Shown: piece by piece, positions 7,893 through 16,890 of the stretch | How positions within the stretch are numbered: position 1 is the first letter of the stretch | How the letters are laid out: every line of letters begins with the position of its first letter | From: Oscillospiraceae bacterium | GTDB taxonomy: Bacteria; Bacillota; Clostridia; Oscillospirales; CAG-382 | Reading direction: 5' to 3' | Assembly: GCA_015063885.1 (NCBI GenBank) | Contig: SVTH01000006.1 | Span: forward strand, 1-64,000 | DNA length: 64,000 nt | Notes under the pieces: generated by a model | Seen by the model: only the letters and a program-made list of their open reading frames with translations | Database searches by the model: none | What the model was told of the DNA's origin: nothing | Translations under genes and position numbers: made by a program

Positions 7893-9416
7893 TCAGTCCT
7901 CCTTGTCCATCATATTTCGTTTGGTGATGCGCCTTGCCAGCCCATAGAGATAGGCAGAGAAAGCCCACACCGCCGCCAAAAGGACCCCGTAAGTCTCGTA
8001 GGAAACGCCGTAGCTTAAGGATAGATCCGTCTCCGTATACCTGCGCACGGCGTTTTCCAATTGTTCACGGAGGGCCTCGCTGTTCGCCATGCTCTGCGCC
8101 ACGGGCGAGAGATTTTCCACGGCACTCCCTACGCTTTCCATGGCTTTTTGGCTGATGAAGCTACAGATCCCGTTGCCCCACAGAGAGGCCGCCCCGATAC
8201 CGCAGGCCAAAGCGGCCAGCATCACGAGCCCGAACTCAAGGGTAAAGGAAAGGGTGATCCCCCGCTCTCCGTATCCCAAAGCTCGCAGGATGTAGCTCTC
8301 CTTTTGCCTTTTGCGGACAGCGTAGGTAAGGAAAACGGCAAGGAGCAAGCTGCCGAACAGCGCTGCGGCGTAAAAGAGCACCCCGGAGAAATTTTCCAGG
8401 CTTTCGATCTGCGCCAGCACGAACTTATATTCGTAGTCCGAGGCCGTGATCAGATAGCTGTCCCCGTCCAACCCCGCATCCATGAGACCGCCCATGATGG
8501 AAGAGACTTCTCCCGGATATGGGGTGGTCATCCCAATCCGTAAAAGCCCCACCCGGGAAAATGCATCCCCTTCCGCAGAAAAGCTTTGACCCTGTTCACC
8601 GATGGCATAATACTCCCGGGCACGGTAGATGCTCTGCCAATATGCCACGTCAGCGACGATCACCGCGGCGGCTTTGGGGTCATCCCTGCGGGTGTAGTAC
8701 CCGCATACGGGAACGGAAAGCAAGGGCGGCTCCGGCTTCTTTTTCAGGTCTTCGAAATGGGATAACATGTAGTCGGGAAGGTCGGCGTCAAGCTGCAGAC
8801 CATACCCTTCCGTTTTGTACCATCCCACAAGGAAGCGCTCAGGTCGTCCCAAACCGTCGTACAGCTTTTTGGGCAGAAGAACGCCGTCCCTCAAAGCGGA
8901 TTTTGAAAGGTAGGTAACGGAAAGATCTTCCTTTGCTACGCCTAACGTCTCCGGAATCAATTCCTCACGAGTGCATCCCGCAACGCCTACTTCGTGGACT
9001 CCAAGCTGTGTATTCCGTGAAAAAGAGCCTCCCTCCGCCATGGCGGCTTGCATCCCGGCGTATTCCGCCTCCGTACAGAGCAAGCCCGCAGGGACGAAAT
9101 AGGGATTGCAGACGTAATGCAGCTCCGAAATGCGCGGTTCCGCTCTCAGGAGCTCCAACACCTGCCCGTCCAACAGCTTGTCGTTCAGATCCACGATCTC
9201 GTACCCGCCGTCCTCCGTTTCCACCCGAGCGAGCCGTTCCTTCAAGACGAGTTCCATGGAGATCTCGGTGTTTTCGTTGAGGGTCTCCTCGGCGGATACG
9301 CAGGAGGTGTAGACGGAATTGCACAGCAGGATCAGCACCGCCGACAGGAAGACCACCAAAAAGACGGGCAAAAACACGTTGGGAAGACGAAAAATGTTCT
9401 TCAAGGATCCTTTCAT
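7893..9416 (-). CDS. ABC transporter permease, FtsX-like (second of pair)
   Basis: 507 residues. TM1 lies near 12-35 (PNVFLPVFLVVFLSAVLILL), followed by a large extracytoplasmic domain of about 300 residues, then three C-terminal helices at about 345-370, 393-418 and 472-492. This is the MacB/FtsX topology. The ATG directly follows the stop of the upstream permease (TGAATG), and the ATPase gene starts 2 nt after its own stop. The two permeases likely form a heterodimer with the downstream ATPase. Confidence 0.87.
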   Translation of the reverse strand: MKGSLKNIFRLPNVFLPVFLVVFLSAVLILLCNSVYTSCVSAEETLNENTEISMELVLKERLARVETEDGGYEIVDLNDKLLDGQVLELLRAEPRISELHYVCNPYFVPAGLLCTEAEYAGMQAAMAEGGSFSRNTQLGVHEVGVAGCTREELIPETLGVAKEDLSVTYLSKSALRDGVLLPKKLYDGLGRPERFLVGWYKTEGYGLQLDADLPDYMLSHFEDLKKKPEPPLLSVPVCGYYTRRDDPKAAAVIVADVAYWQSIYRAREYYAIGEQGQSFSAEGDAFSRVGLLRIGMTTPYPGEVSSIMGGLMDAGLDGDSYLITASDYEYKFVLAQIESLENFSGVLFYAAALFGSLLLAVFLTYAVRKRQKESYILRALGYGERGITLSFTLEFGLVMLAALACGIGAASLWGNGICSFISQKAMESVGSAVENLSPVAQSMANSEALREQLENAVRRYTETDLSLSYGVSYETYGVLLAAVWAFSAYLYGLARRITKRNMMDKED

Positions 9417-10766
9417 TCAAGCTTCCTCCTGTCTGCTCAACAGCCCGATGGGCTTTATCCGCAAAATGCTCCACAGGGAAGCACCCATAGAAAGCGCCGC
9501 CACAGGGAAGAACACCCCGAGGGCCTTCCCAATGCAAGTGCCTATAAAGCAGCCGCTGATGGCAGTATCAAGCGCTTCCGCTTCCAGAAGCATCCCGCGG
9601 ACGGTATCGGAGGTGGTCACAGCCAGGGCCTCCGCTGAGACGTTTCCGACCGTCGCCTCCAAGAGCGCCTTGGCGGCAGGTTCTCCGAAAAGCATCAGGA
9701 GCCCCACGGCAGGTAAAACGCCTGCCGCCACACAGCAGAAGAGCTCGGCAAACGTGCTTGCTCCCAGATATCCCTTGGAATGTCCCGTTGCCAGCAATAC
9801 GCCGTACTCTTTCTTGCGGGAGACTGCCACGGAGCGTATGTAAACGGCGATCAGCAGGACCGCAACGGTGATATAAACGTACCGAGTGATCAAAAATGCA
9901 TTTTCCAGAGACCTCACGCCGCGGTTGTTCGTTTCATAAAGATCCGCCACCTTGATGAAATAGGCAGGATAGCCCTCGCACATGCCGTATTTGTTTACCA
10001 AAGCCTCCACCTCGCCGATCAAGGCATCGTCGGTCAGCTTGACCTGGTAGTTGAAGCACCCCGAGGCATAGGCGCGGTCAAAGGTGGAAAGGGGGACGAA
10101 GATACGGTTCCGAGGCAAATTGTAGCTCAGAGTCACGTTCAGATTGGAACGCTGTACGCGGTCTTCGTAGATGCCCACCACCGTATATGGCTCCATAGAG
10201 CCGTCTTGCATTTTGATCTCAACGGTATCGTAGAGGCTTACGCAGTTGGCGGATGCGATGTCCTTGCTCACCAAGCACACCCTTGCGTCCTCTCTGCGGT
10301 CTTTTTCCGACAAATGCCGTCCTTCCGTCAAGATCAGCTCCCCCTTGGCAAACTCCGAGACCTCCATGCAATCGGTGACGCCGTAGAGCAAAAAGTAGCC
10401 TTTATCGTCGCACCAGGGAGGAAGGTAGGGCTGCAGACTTGTTTCCGCCTGTCCGTACACCTCTGCCGTATAGTCGGTGATATCAAGAAAGTATTGATGG
10501 ATCTTTTCCAGGCGGGGCCACCATCCGGCGTACATTTTATTCACCGATTCGTGCCCTGCGTCGAAGACGGGGTTCCTTCTGTCCACCAGCAGGCGGTAAT
10601 AGTCCCCGTAGGGGTTTTCATTGCGGGCCTTGTAGATCCCGCACACCTCCACCACGATAACGGACAATGCCAAAGCCGACACTGCCAGGAAGATCAGAAC
10701 CGCAAGCAAAAGAGAAGACCGTCCGCGGCGGAAGAAGCTTTTCCATCCGTATTTGACAGCGTTCAT
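9417..10766 (-). CDS. ABC transporter permease, FtsX-like (first of pair)
   Basis: 449 residues. TM1 is at about 18-40 (SSLLLAVLIFLAVSALALSVIVV), followed by an extracytoplasmic domain of about 240 residues. Three C-terminal helices lie around 285-305, 335-360 and 415-435. The start ATG (10764-10766) is preceded by GGAGG and overlaps the stop of the upstream lipoprotein gene by 4 nt. It is a divergent partner of the second permease rather than a recent duplicate. Confidence 0.87.
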   Translation of the reverse strand: MNAVKYGWKSFFRRGRSSLLLAVLIFLAVSALALSVIVVEVCGIYKARNENPYGDYYRLLVDRRNPVFDAGHESVNKMYAGWWPRLEKIHQYFLDITDYTAEVYGQAETSLQPYLPPWCDDKGYFLLYGVTDCMEVSEFAKGELILTEGRHLSEKDRREDARVCLVSKDIASANCVSLYDTVEIKMQDGSMEPYTVVGIYEDRVQRSNLNVTLSYNLPRNRIFVPLSTFDRAYASGCFNYQVKLTDDALIGEVEALVNKYGMCEGYPAYFIKVADLYETNNRGVRSLENAFLITRYVYITVAVLLIAVYIRSVAVSRKKEYGVLLATGHSKGYLGASTFAELFCCVAAGVLPAVGLLMLFGEPAAKALLEATVGNVSAEALAVTTSDTVRGMLLEAEALDTAISGCFIGTCIGKALGVFFPVAALSMGASLWSILRIKPIGLLSRQEEA

Positions 10767-11215
10767 TCTCCGCCTCCCCTCCCTTCCGAAAGGGGTTCGT
10801 ATACGCTTTCCACCACTGCACGGCACAGGCACAGGTGCCTGGTCACCAGATAGACCTGCTCCCCGATCACCGTATACCCATCCCGCAAGACCATAGACGA
10901 GGTATGCTTTTCGGGGTGGGAAAGAACGGCACCGCAATTTCGGCAGGAGCGGTAATGTGTCACTCCCAAATCGTTCCACTCCTCCGTGTGCTCACCCATG
11001 CAGTCATATCCCGTGTTCTCCGGCAAAAAGAAGGTGGGCGGCGAGGGATCACGGTTCTCCAATTCCTCCTGCATGGATGCGTTGGTCTGCAATTCTTTTT
11101 CGCCGCAGGCTGTCAGCATCAGCAGAAGGGACAGGCATCCCAGCAAGCGAGCGGCAGTTCTTTTGCCCTTAAAAAACGTTGTAGAAGCGGACGGAGTAAT
11201 AGCTTTTCGTTTCAT
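10763..11215 (-). CDS. Small lipoprotein with a Cys-pair motif
   Basis: Up to 150 residues with a lipobox, LLMLTAC, near residue 37. After it comes a mature region with a zinc-ribbon-like CRNCGAVLSHPEKH. The reading frame is open from 11215 but overlaps the preceding gene by 47 nt, and its extra 20 basic residues make a long signal peptide; a TTG nearer the lipobox (in CGCTTGCTG), following AAGGG just after the previous stop, may be the true start. It is probably an accessory or substrate-binding component of the ABC system encoded downstream. No known family recognised. Confidence 0.65.
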   Translation of the reverse strand: MKRKAITPSASTTFFKGKRTAARLLGCLSLLLMLTACGEKELQTNASMQEELENRDPSPPTFFLPENTGYDCMGEHTEEWNDLGVTHYRSCRNCGAVLSHPEKHTSSMVLRDGYTVIGEQVYLVTRHLCLCRAVVESVYEPLSEGRGGGE

Positions 11216-11744
11216 CGTAGGCTTCCCCCAAAAACTTCTTGAGATCTCTCAGATTGTTTTTCACGGTGGTGTCGTCGGGCCTCATCGGCGTATACAAGCA
11301 GATCTCGTAGACCCCGGGATGGACCTCGCCGTTTTCTCCCCTGACGGTGTTCAGAGAGATGAAGTTTTCCCCCGCGGGCGTGATGATGACCATCCCCAGG
11401 GGATCGAAGCAATAGGGCGCCTCCCGGGCTTCAAAATAGATCACGTCCCCCTGCCGCTCTGCGGAATACACCACCAGCTTATAGCCGCTACCGTCGTCAA
11501 ACAGGGTCAACTCAGGGGAGTAGGTGATCTTCTCCCCGTCGGCGGGAATCTCGATCTCGTAGAACGCATCCTCCAGCCCTTCAAAGATCTGTTGCTTGCT
11601 CTCCTCGGAAACATCGGAAGCTTCGGGAGCCTCGGAAGCTTCACTCACGGTGCTTTCCGCCTTACCGATCTCTTCCCCGCCTCCGCAGGCGCACAGGCAG
11701 ACCGCCAGCAGGGAAAGCACCAAACAAAAATATACTTTTGACAT
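11169..11744 (-). CDS. Lipoprotein, first gene of the ABC operon
   Basis: 191 residues with a clear lipoprotein signal (SLLAVCLCAC, lipid-modified Cys near 21), then a Glu/Ser-rich linker (about 25-60) and a beta-rich domain. The ATG at 11744 is chosen because GGAGG lies 7 nt upstream. It opens the operon driven by the box-containing promoter at 11774-11806, so it is the gene nearest the presumed response-regulator site. The function is unknown; a sensory or accessory role next to the exporter is an inference. Confidence 0.8.
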   Translation of the reverse strand: MSKVYFCLVLSLLAVCLCACGGGEEIGKAESTVSEASEAPEASDVSEESKQQIFEGLEDAFYEIEIPADGEKITYSPELTLFDDGSGYKLVVYSAERQGDVIYFEAREAPYCFDPLGMVIITPAGENFISLNTVRGENGEVHPGVYEICLYTPMRPDDTTVKNNLRDLKKFLGEAYDETKSYYSVRFYNVF

Positions 11745-11773
11745 ACAGGATCCTCCTTTTGTTTTCTGACTCC

Positions 11774-11806
11774 ACTCTACCTCCCACATGTTATCAAGTT
11801 ATCATC
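11774..11806 (-). promoter_or_regulatory. Activator-type promoter with 19-bp box shared with the two-component operon
   Basis: On the minus strand GATGATAACTTGATAACAT (11788-11806) is followed after 8 nt by the -10 TAGAGT (11774-11779), with no proper -35 element. The box contains the tandem repeat GATAACTT GATAACAT. The same 18 of 19 bases with the same 8-nt gap to a -10 occur at 37501-37533, upstream of the response regulator gene. This is the layout of promoters in which an OmpR-family regulator replaces -35 contacts. Confidence 0.75.
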
Positions 11807-11829
11807 GAAGCCCTGTTTTTTCTCAAAAA

Positions 11830-11864
11830 AGCAAAGAAAAATCCCCTCCCGATGGGGAGGGGAT
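11830..11864 (-). terminator. Terminator of the AlgX-like lipoprotein gene
   Basis: Perfect 10-bp stem, ATCCCCTCCC (11841-11850) and GGGAGGGGAT (11855-11864), 4-nt loop. On the minus strand it is followed by TTTTTCTTTGC. It lies 16 nt past the stop. Confidence 0.9.
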
Positions 11865-11879
11865 CGCTTTGCAATGGAA

Positions 11880-13298
11880 TCAGTCGGATACGATGAAGGC
11901 GTTGCCCAGGTTGGACTCGGAAACGAAGACTACGATGAAGTCAACGATAGCCTTGCCCTCTTCCTTGTCGCGGTACTGACCTGCGTCGGTCAAGCTGACG
12001 TTGAAGTCGCCGCATCTTGCCAGCACGGTCTGGTCAAGGGAGTTTGCCAGCAGGAGAGACGTGTTGATGGCGTTCTCGTCGCGGTAAACCAGGATGTTGG
12101 GAAGCTCGGTGCGCTCAGTCTTGATAACGGTACGCTCAGCGCCGCCGACGGTGGTGTCGGAGGAGTTGATGGTGGTGTAGTAGGAGTAATCACCGTTCTC
12201 GGTATCGTTGTAAACGCGGATGTTCTTCACGGCATCTACGTAGGAGAACTTGGGAGCCAGCAGAGTCAAGGTCTCGGTGATCGTATCTGCGTCCAGCTCA
12301 CGGTAGGTAACCAGGTTGCCGCCCTTGACCTCAAGCTTCTTCTCCTCGAAATCCTCCAGGGTGTATGCCTTGGCGTCGGAATCCAAAGCGGAGATGTGCT
12401 TCATGACCTCGCGGTACATCAAATAAGAGGTATAATCGGTAGGATGGGTATCGGTCTGACGGTACAGATCGTAAATGTCCTTGCCTGCATCCAGCTCGGC
12501 CTGGAGAACGGTCTGCATATCCACAACGGTGGCCATGGTGCCGCCGATGGCGGAAACGATCTGCTGATAACGGGTCAACAGGTCGTGGTCCTTCTGTGCC
12601 AGATCCTCGTCGTGGAGGATGGAGGGATCCATGGTGGTCAAGTCGGGAAGGAAGACGTAGATCAGGCCGACCTCGTTACCGCCTGCACGCTTCAGATACG
12701 CCTTGTAGGTGGAAGCCACGGTGGACTTGATCTCGCTGACCTGGGAAGCGGTGTAAAGCACCTTGCCCAGATAGTCGTCCAGGTATGCGGAAAGATACAG
12801 TCTGGAATCCTTACCGACGGAAACGCTGTTGCCGTCCAGACGCTCCTCTGCGGTTGCGTCGTAGGGAGCGGAGAAGGTCAGAGGCTCGCCCACTTCCTCC
12901 TCACCCTTCATAGCGGTAGCCGCAAAGGTGGAGGCGGTGGTGCCGGGAAGATCCACGGCGATGATGAAATAGTTACCGGAGCACTTTTCCTGAACGGAAA
13001 TATCCACGCCGCCGGAGATACGAACGGAATCAATGCCCTCGTCCAGAGCCTTCTCGGAAAGCTGACCGAAAACGGCTACGTTGGTGGGGGTAACGCTGAC
13101 CACGTCGTTGATGGTCATGTACTCATTCTCTGCAAGGAACTCGGTGTCGACCTCGCTGACCTCTTCCTCGCTGGGGTTCAGAGAAACCAGCTTACGGTCG
13201 TCCGGAGCCTCGTTGGGCACGCAGGCGCCAAACAGCATTGCCGTGCAAGCCAGCAAAGCGACGGTCAGAAGTGCAATTCTTTTTCTTTCAAACTTCAT
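11880..13298 (-). CDS. AlgX/DHHW-like SGNH-fold lipoprotein
   Basis: 472 residues with a lipobox, AMLFGAC (Cys26). The body resembles the DHHW/AlgX branch of SGNH hydrolases, which includes polysaccharide O-acetyltransferases: GKDSRLYLSAYLDDYLG (162-178), the TDTH motif with Asp283 and His285 in a context like the family TDHHW, and a final IVVFVSESNL strand. At the place of the catalytic GDS(F) motif it reads VYRDENA (404-410), so the nucleophile serine seems to be replaced. Its activity may therefore be lost or altered. The ATG at 13298 follows GAGAGG; longer frames upstream lack a ribosome site. Confidence 0.72.
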   Translation of the reverse strand: MKFERKRIALLTVALLACTAMLFGACVPNEAPDDRKLVSLNPSEEEVSEVDTEFLAENEYMTINDVVSVTPTNVAVFGQLSEKALDEGIDSVRISGGVDISVQEKCSGNYFIIAVDLPGTTASTFAATAMKGEEEVGEPLTFSAPYDATAEERLDGNSVSVGKDSRLYLSAYLDDYLGKVLYTASQVSEIKSTVASTYKAYLKRAGGNEVGLIYVFLPDLTTMDPSILHDEDLAQKDHDLLTRYQQIVSAIGGTMATVVDMQTVLQAELDAGKDIYDLYRQTDTHPTDYTSYLMYREVMKHISALDSDAKAYTLEDFEEKKLEVKGGNLVTYRELDADTITETLTLLAPKFSYVDAVKNIRVYNDTENGDYSYYTTINSSDTTVGGAERTVIKTERTELPNILVYRDENAINTSLLLANSLDQTVLARCGDFNVSLTDAGQYRDKEEGKAIVDFIVVFVSESNLGNAFIVSD

Positions 13299-13369
13299 AA
13301 AGAACCTCTCTTTTCGGGAACGTCCTCCCCGCAAGTGCGGGCAAGACCCCAAAGTATCCATATACTGTT

Positions 13370-13398
13370 ATTATAAAGGATTCCGCAAAAATATGCAA
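13370..13398 (-). promoter_or_regulatory. Promoter of the AlgX-like gene
   Basis: Minus strand TTGCAT, 17 nt, TATAAT. The leader of about 65 nt carries a small hairpin CCCGCA/TGCGGG at 13328-13341, which may stabilise the messenger. Confidence 0.75.
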
Positions 13399-13468
13399 GA
13401 GCAAAACTCATTTTCTTTCTTGCCGATACGGAGAATTATCGCTTCGGTTTTTGGTGCTTTTCCACAAA

Positions 13469-15988
13469 CTATACCGCAAGGAAGGACAAAATCCAAACGG
13501 GGATCAGCCAGCAAAGCTGGAAGATGGCCGCCTGCACGGCACCGAAGGACTCCAGATCCCCCGTAACGGCCAGGAAGCCCACCGCCAGAGCGGACAAAAC
13601 CGTTGCCACCGTCATGATGATGGCGTTACATTTGGTCACGTGGCGCACCTTGTCGCAAAGGGAGAACATCCGCAGGAAATTGTGAAGGGAGGAGTTACAC
13701 ACCACGCCGCCGGAGGTGGAAGCCGTCTCCCCGGAGATCTCGTCGGGGGAGTTCTGCTTCAGCACCGCCACGGGGCATCTGCGGAACTTGATGGCGTTCT
13801 GCAGCATCTCGTTGGTGATGTTGGGGTCCATGGTCTTCACGCCCAGGCAAAGACCCGCGCGGTACATATCCTGCAAAAGCTGCTCGAAGCGGGGGTTGAT
13901 ACGGTAACGTACGTAGAACTTTGCCGCCAGCTGCTCGTCGATGACCACGTACATCACGGAGCCAACGCCCTTTTCGTAGCCCTCGTCTCCCTGATCCACG
14001 GGAGCCTCAAAGCGGTAACGGCGGAGATAGCTCCGCTTGCCTAGGAAGATATGTCGGCCGTCGATGGCCACGCAGATACCGTCCTTGGCGTTTTCGATGA
14101 CGCGTGCGGTGGCAGGCTTTTCCACGTTGCCGTCCATCATCCGCTCGGTGACCTTGGCGAGGGGTCCGCCCAGGAAGGAGAACACCTTTGCCACGTCGGG
14201 AATGACCTTGTCGATACGGTAATCACCGTAGGTCCGCACGCTGGTGATGTTCACCAGGGATGCGGGATACACCTCCGTATCCGCAAAGGAAAGAGCGGAG
14301 GCCATGGAATACTCCTCGGCGATGCAGTTGCCGATGAAAGCGCCGGAGCACTTTCTGCCCTTACGGTTGGCCGCCGTCAGAGGGAGATTGATCACAAAGA
14401 AGGCGGAGGAGGGCAATGCAAACGCTACCAAGGCGGAAAAGGCGTTAAACGCCTCGCCCGCGGATCTGCCCAGCACGATCAGCGCCACGAACAGCCCGCC
14501 CGCCAGAACCACCAGCAAGGGCAGCAGGAAGCGGTACAGATCGTCGTATTTGGGACGCTTCACAGAGCGCTCGGAAAAGCCTTCCACGAATTCCGTACGG
14601 CAAACGGTGTAAAGCTCGCTGTCTTCATACAGATATCTGCCGAATTCCTCGGATTCCTTCACCGCATTCTGCAAGCGCTCGGCAATATACTTGGGGCGCT
14701 TGGTGGCGATCATGCGGAAGGCGTGACGGTTACGGGCGGCGGTCTGGAACTCGGAAACGGCGGCGCAAACAACCGTCACCGCCAGGGGAAGACCGTACAG
14801 ACGCAGATCCTCTGCGGCAGGTGCCGCCACTGCGGTCACGAAGGAATACAGCGCCGCAAACAGGAAGCCAAAGGCCAGGACGCTTTCCGGCACGGGCTTG
14901 GCGGAGAACAATCCCCTGCCGCCCCGCACCAAGGAAGGCAATACGGTAAAACCGCACAGACACAGGATCTGCAGGTCGATCATCAGATACAAGCGGACGC
15001 CGGTGACGCCCTCCTTCAACAGGAAGCCGAACATTCCCTCTGCGCCAGAGGTCTCAAACCGCCACAGGAACAAAAGCAAGATCACGGATGCAACAATACG
15101 GAAGAAGGCGTTTCTCTGCGCCTTCCGCAGCTTGCCGTCGATCTCCCCGTTCTGAGAACGGTCGGTATACCGCAGGATGGGCGTTTCCGCCTTCTGCTTG
15201 GCAATTTTCTTTTCTTTCTTAGCCTTGACCCGAAGCGCTTCTCCCTCTGCCTCGTCCTCCTGCATCATGTCAAAAGCCAAGCGCAGGTTGATCTCCGTTT
15301 CGTCCATTTCCGCAGAAACGGGCTCTACGTCGGTCTCCTCGGGGAGGAAGGCGATCTGTCCGTCGTCCTTTTCCTCCACGCCGTCCAGGGCGTGCTCCAC
15401 CACCTTGCTTCCCAGGTTCTCGTAGTCCTTGTCGAAGCCTGCGGGGCGGGGCGTTTTTTTCTTTTCCTTCAGGGTCATGCCGTCCCCCAAGGGGAACATT
15501 TCCGCCTGCTCGTAGGATTCCTTTGCGGGGAGATCCGCCTCGTCGGAGAAGCGGTCGGCGGCATCCGCCATGCGCTTTTCCATCTCCTCGGCGCTGATCT
15601 GCCCGGATTCCCGAATGATGGTCCGCAGGTTATCCGCCTTGCGGGCACCGCCGTCGGGCTGGTTTTCCAGGTATCCCAAAAGCTTATCCCCCTGGAGCTT
15701 CCGCGCCAGGGTGTTTTTCAATTCCAGGGTATCGCTCCGACGGTCGGGGATCTCCCTGGTGCTGTATTTATCAATGAGCTCGATGGTCTCCGCGTCCAGA
15801 TTGCGGCGCACCTTGGGCTCCAAGTGCTCCTTCGCTTCCTCACTCCCCACGGGAGGCATCACGATGGTCTTGGTCAGCTTCGCCTCCTCGGCGGCACGCT
15901 TCTCCTGCAACGCTCTGGCACGCTCGTTTTCCTCGGTCGCCTCCTCCAGAAGCGCCGAGATATCAAAACCGTTCTTTTCTTCTTTCAA
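13469..15988 (-). CDS. P-type ATPase-like membrane protein lacking the phosphorylation motif
   Basis: About 839 residues from a TTG start with AAAGGAG 10 nt upstream (an alternative GTG at 16021 adds 11). A charged, probably disordered cytoplasmic region (1-290) precedes eight predicted transmembrane helices, six before and two after a cytoplasmic domain (about 540-785). That domain matches the P-domain of heavy-metal ATPases: MYVVIDEQLAAKFYVRYRI corresponds to the conserved 'VAVDG.LAG.I...D.IKP' strand. Where DKTGT is expected it reads VYPASLVNIT, so the phosphorylated Asp is replaced by Pro; TGDN is TMDPN. It should not be able to form a phosphoenzyme. It follows the rlmB-like gene in the same operon. 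Confidence 0.75.
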   Translation of the reverse strand: MKEEKNGFDISALLEEATEENERARALQEKRAAEEAKLTKTIVMPPVGSEEAKEHLEPKVRRNLDAETIELIDKYSTREIPDRRSDTLELKNTLARKLQGDKLLGYLENQPDGGARKADNLRTIIRESGQISAEEMEKRMADAADRFSDEADLPAKESYEQAEMFPLGDGMTLKEKKKTPRPAGFDKDYENLGSKVVEHALDGVEEKDDGQIAFLPEETDVEPVSAEMDETEINLRLAFDMMQEDEAEGEALRVKAKKEKKIAKQKAETPILRYTDRSQNGEIDGKLRKAQRNAFFRIVASVILLLFLWRFETSGAEGMFGFLLKEGVTGVRLYLMIDLQILCLCGFTVLPSLVRGGRGLFSAKPVPESVLAFGFLFAALYSFVTAVAAPAAEDLRLYGLPLAVTVVCAAVSEFQTAARNRHAFRMIATKRPKYIAERLQNAVKESEEFGRYLYEDSELYTVCRTEFVEGFSERSVKRPKYDDLYRFLLPLLVVLAGGLFVALIVLGRSAGEAFNAFSALVAFALPSSAFFVINLPLTAANRKGRKCSGAFIGNCIAEEYSMASALSFADTEVYPASLVNITSVRTYGDYRIDKVIPDVAKVFSFLGGPLAKVTERMMDGNVEKPATARVIENAKDGICVAIDGRHIFLGKRSYLRRYRFEAPVDQGDEGYEKGVGSVMYVVIDEQLAAKFYVRYRINPRFEQLLQDMYRAGLCLGVKTMDPNITNEMLQNAIKFRRCPVAVLKQNSPDEISGETASTSGGVVCNSSLHNFLRMFSLCDKVRHVTKCNAIIMTVATVLSALAVGFLAVTGDLESFGAVQAAIFQLCWLIPVWILSFLAV

Positions 15989-16010
15989 GCTGTCGGTGCT
16001 CCTTTCGGAA

Positions 16011-16811
16011 TTACTTTGCACGCTGCTTCGCCGCCTCGAACAGCAGGATCGCCGCCGCGTTGGATACGTTCAGGGAGTTGATCTTCCCGTACATGGGGAT
16101 CCCTGCCATAAAGTCGCTTTCTTCCTTCAGCAAACGGGAAACGCCCTCCCCCTCGCTGCCCAGGATCAGCGCGATCTTGCCGCGGAAATCCTGTTCGTAA
16201 TAGGGCTTGCCCCCTGCTTCCACCGCCCAGATCCACACGCCGTTTTCCTTCAGCGTGCGCACGGCGGAGGCCAGGTTGGACACCCGTGCCACGGGAACGT
16301 GGAACACGGCGCCTGCGCTGGATTTGGCAACGGTACCGTTCACCCCCACGGCGTGGCGCTTGGGGATGATGACGCCGTTGGCGCCCGCACATTCTGCGGA
16401 ACGGATCATGGCACCCAAATTATGGGGATCGTTCACATCGTCGCAGATCAGATAGAAGGGCAATTCTCCCGCCGCCTCCGTCTTCTGCAAAAGCTCCTGC
16501 ACGGAAAGGTACGCCGTCTCTGCGGCAATGGCGGCAACCCCCTGATGAACGCCGCCGTCCGCCAGGGAATCCAGCTTGCGGATATCCGTCTCCAGAAGGG
16601 GCACGCCCTTCTCCAAAGCCAAAGCGGCCACCACGGACAGGGATCCGTCCCGTTCACCCTTGCGGATGAACACCCGGTCTACCTCTCTGTCACTGCGCAA
16701 CAGCTCGATCACCGCATTTCTGCCGATGAACAAGCCCTCCACGGGCTCCCCGCGACGCTCACGGTCTGCGGGCTTTTCGCCCCCCCGATATTTCTTGTAA
16801 GGCTTTTCCAT
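16011..16811 (-). CDS. rlmB: 23S rRNA (guanosine-2'-O-)-methyltransferase, RlmB/TrmH (SpoU) family
   Basis: 266-residue SPOUT methyltransferase that 2'-O-methylates a ribose in rRNA with SAM. An N-terminal substrate-binding domain (about 28-110: GLFIGRNAVIELLRSDREVDRVFI) precedes the knotted catalytic domain with motif 1 DDVNDPHNLGAMIRSAECAG, motif 2 LILGSEGEGVS and motif 3 IPMYGKINSLNVSNAAAILL. The ATG at 16811 has GGAGG 8 nt upstream. RlmB is favoured over other SpoU members by the N-terminal domain, but the exact nucleotide is not provable here. Confidence 0.9.
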   Translation of the reverse strand: MEKPYKKYRGGEKPADRERRGEPVEGLFIGRNAVIELLRSDREVDRVFIRKGERDGSLSVVAALALEKGVPLLETDIRKLDSLADGGVHQGVAAIAAETAYLSVQELLQKTEAAGELPFYLICDDVNDPHNLGAMIRSAECAGANGVIIPKRHAVGVNGTVAKSSAGAVFHVPVARVSNLASAVRTLKENGVWIWAVEAGGKPYYEQDFRGKIALILGSEGEGVSRLLKEESDFMAGIPMYGKINSLNVSNAAAILLFEAAKQRAK

Positions 16812-16848
16812 AACGGGCACCTCCAAATTGCAAAAACTCTCTCGTAAA

Positions 16849-16877
16849 AGTATACCACACCCGCCGTCAATTGTCAA
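16849..16877 (-). promoter_or_regulatory. Promoter of the rlmB operon
   Basis: Minus strand TTGACA, 17 nt, TATACT. It drives rlmB and probably the degenerate P-type ATPase, whose frame begins next to the rlmB stop. Confidence 0.85.
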
Positions 16878-16890
16878 TCGGAAAACGCAG

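Noticed and set aside
11169..11215. Frameshift joining the two lipoprotein genes at the start of the ABC operon
   Set aside because: Each has its own signal peptide and lipobox; the overlap is better explained by an overlong start on the second gene.
11874..13376. 500-codon plus-strand frame over the AlgX-like gene
   Set aside because: It is a shadow frame; the minus-strand product has a lipobox, promoter and terminator.
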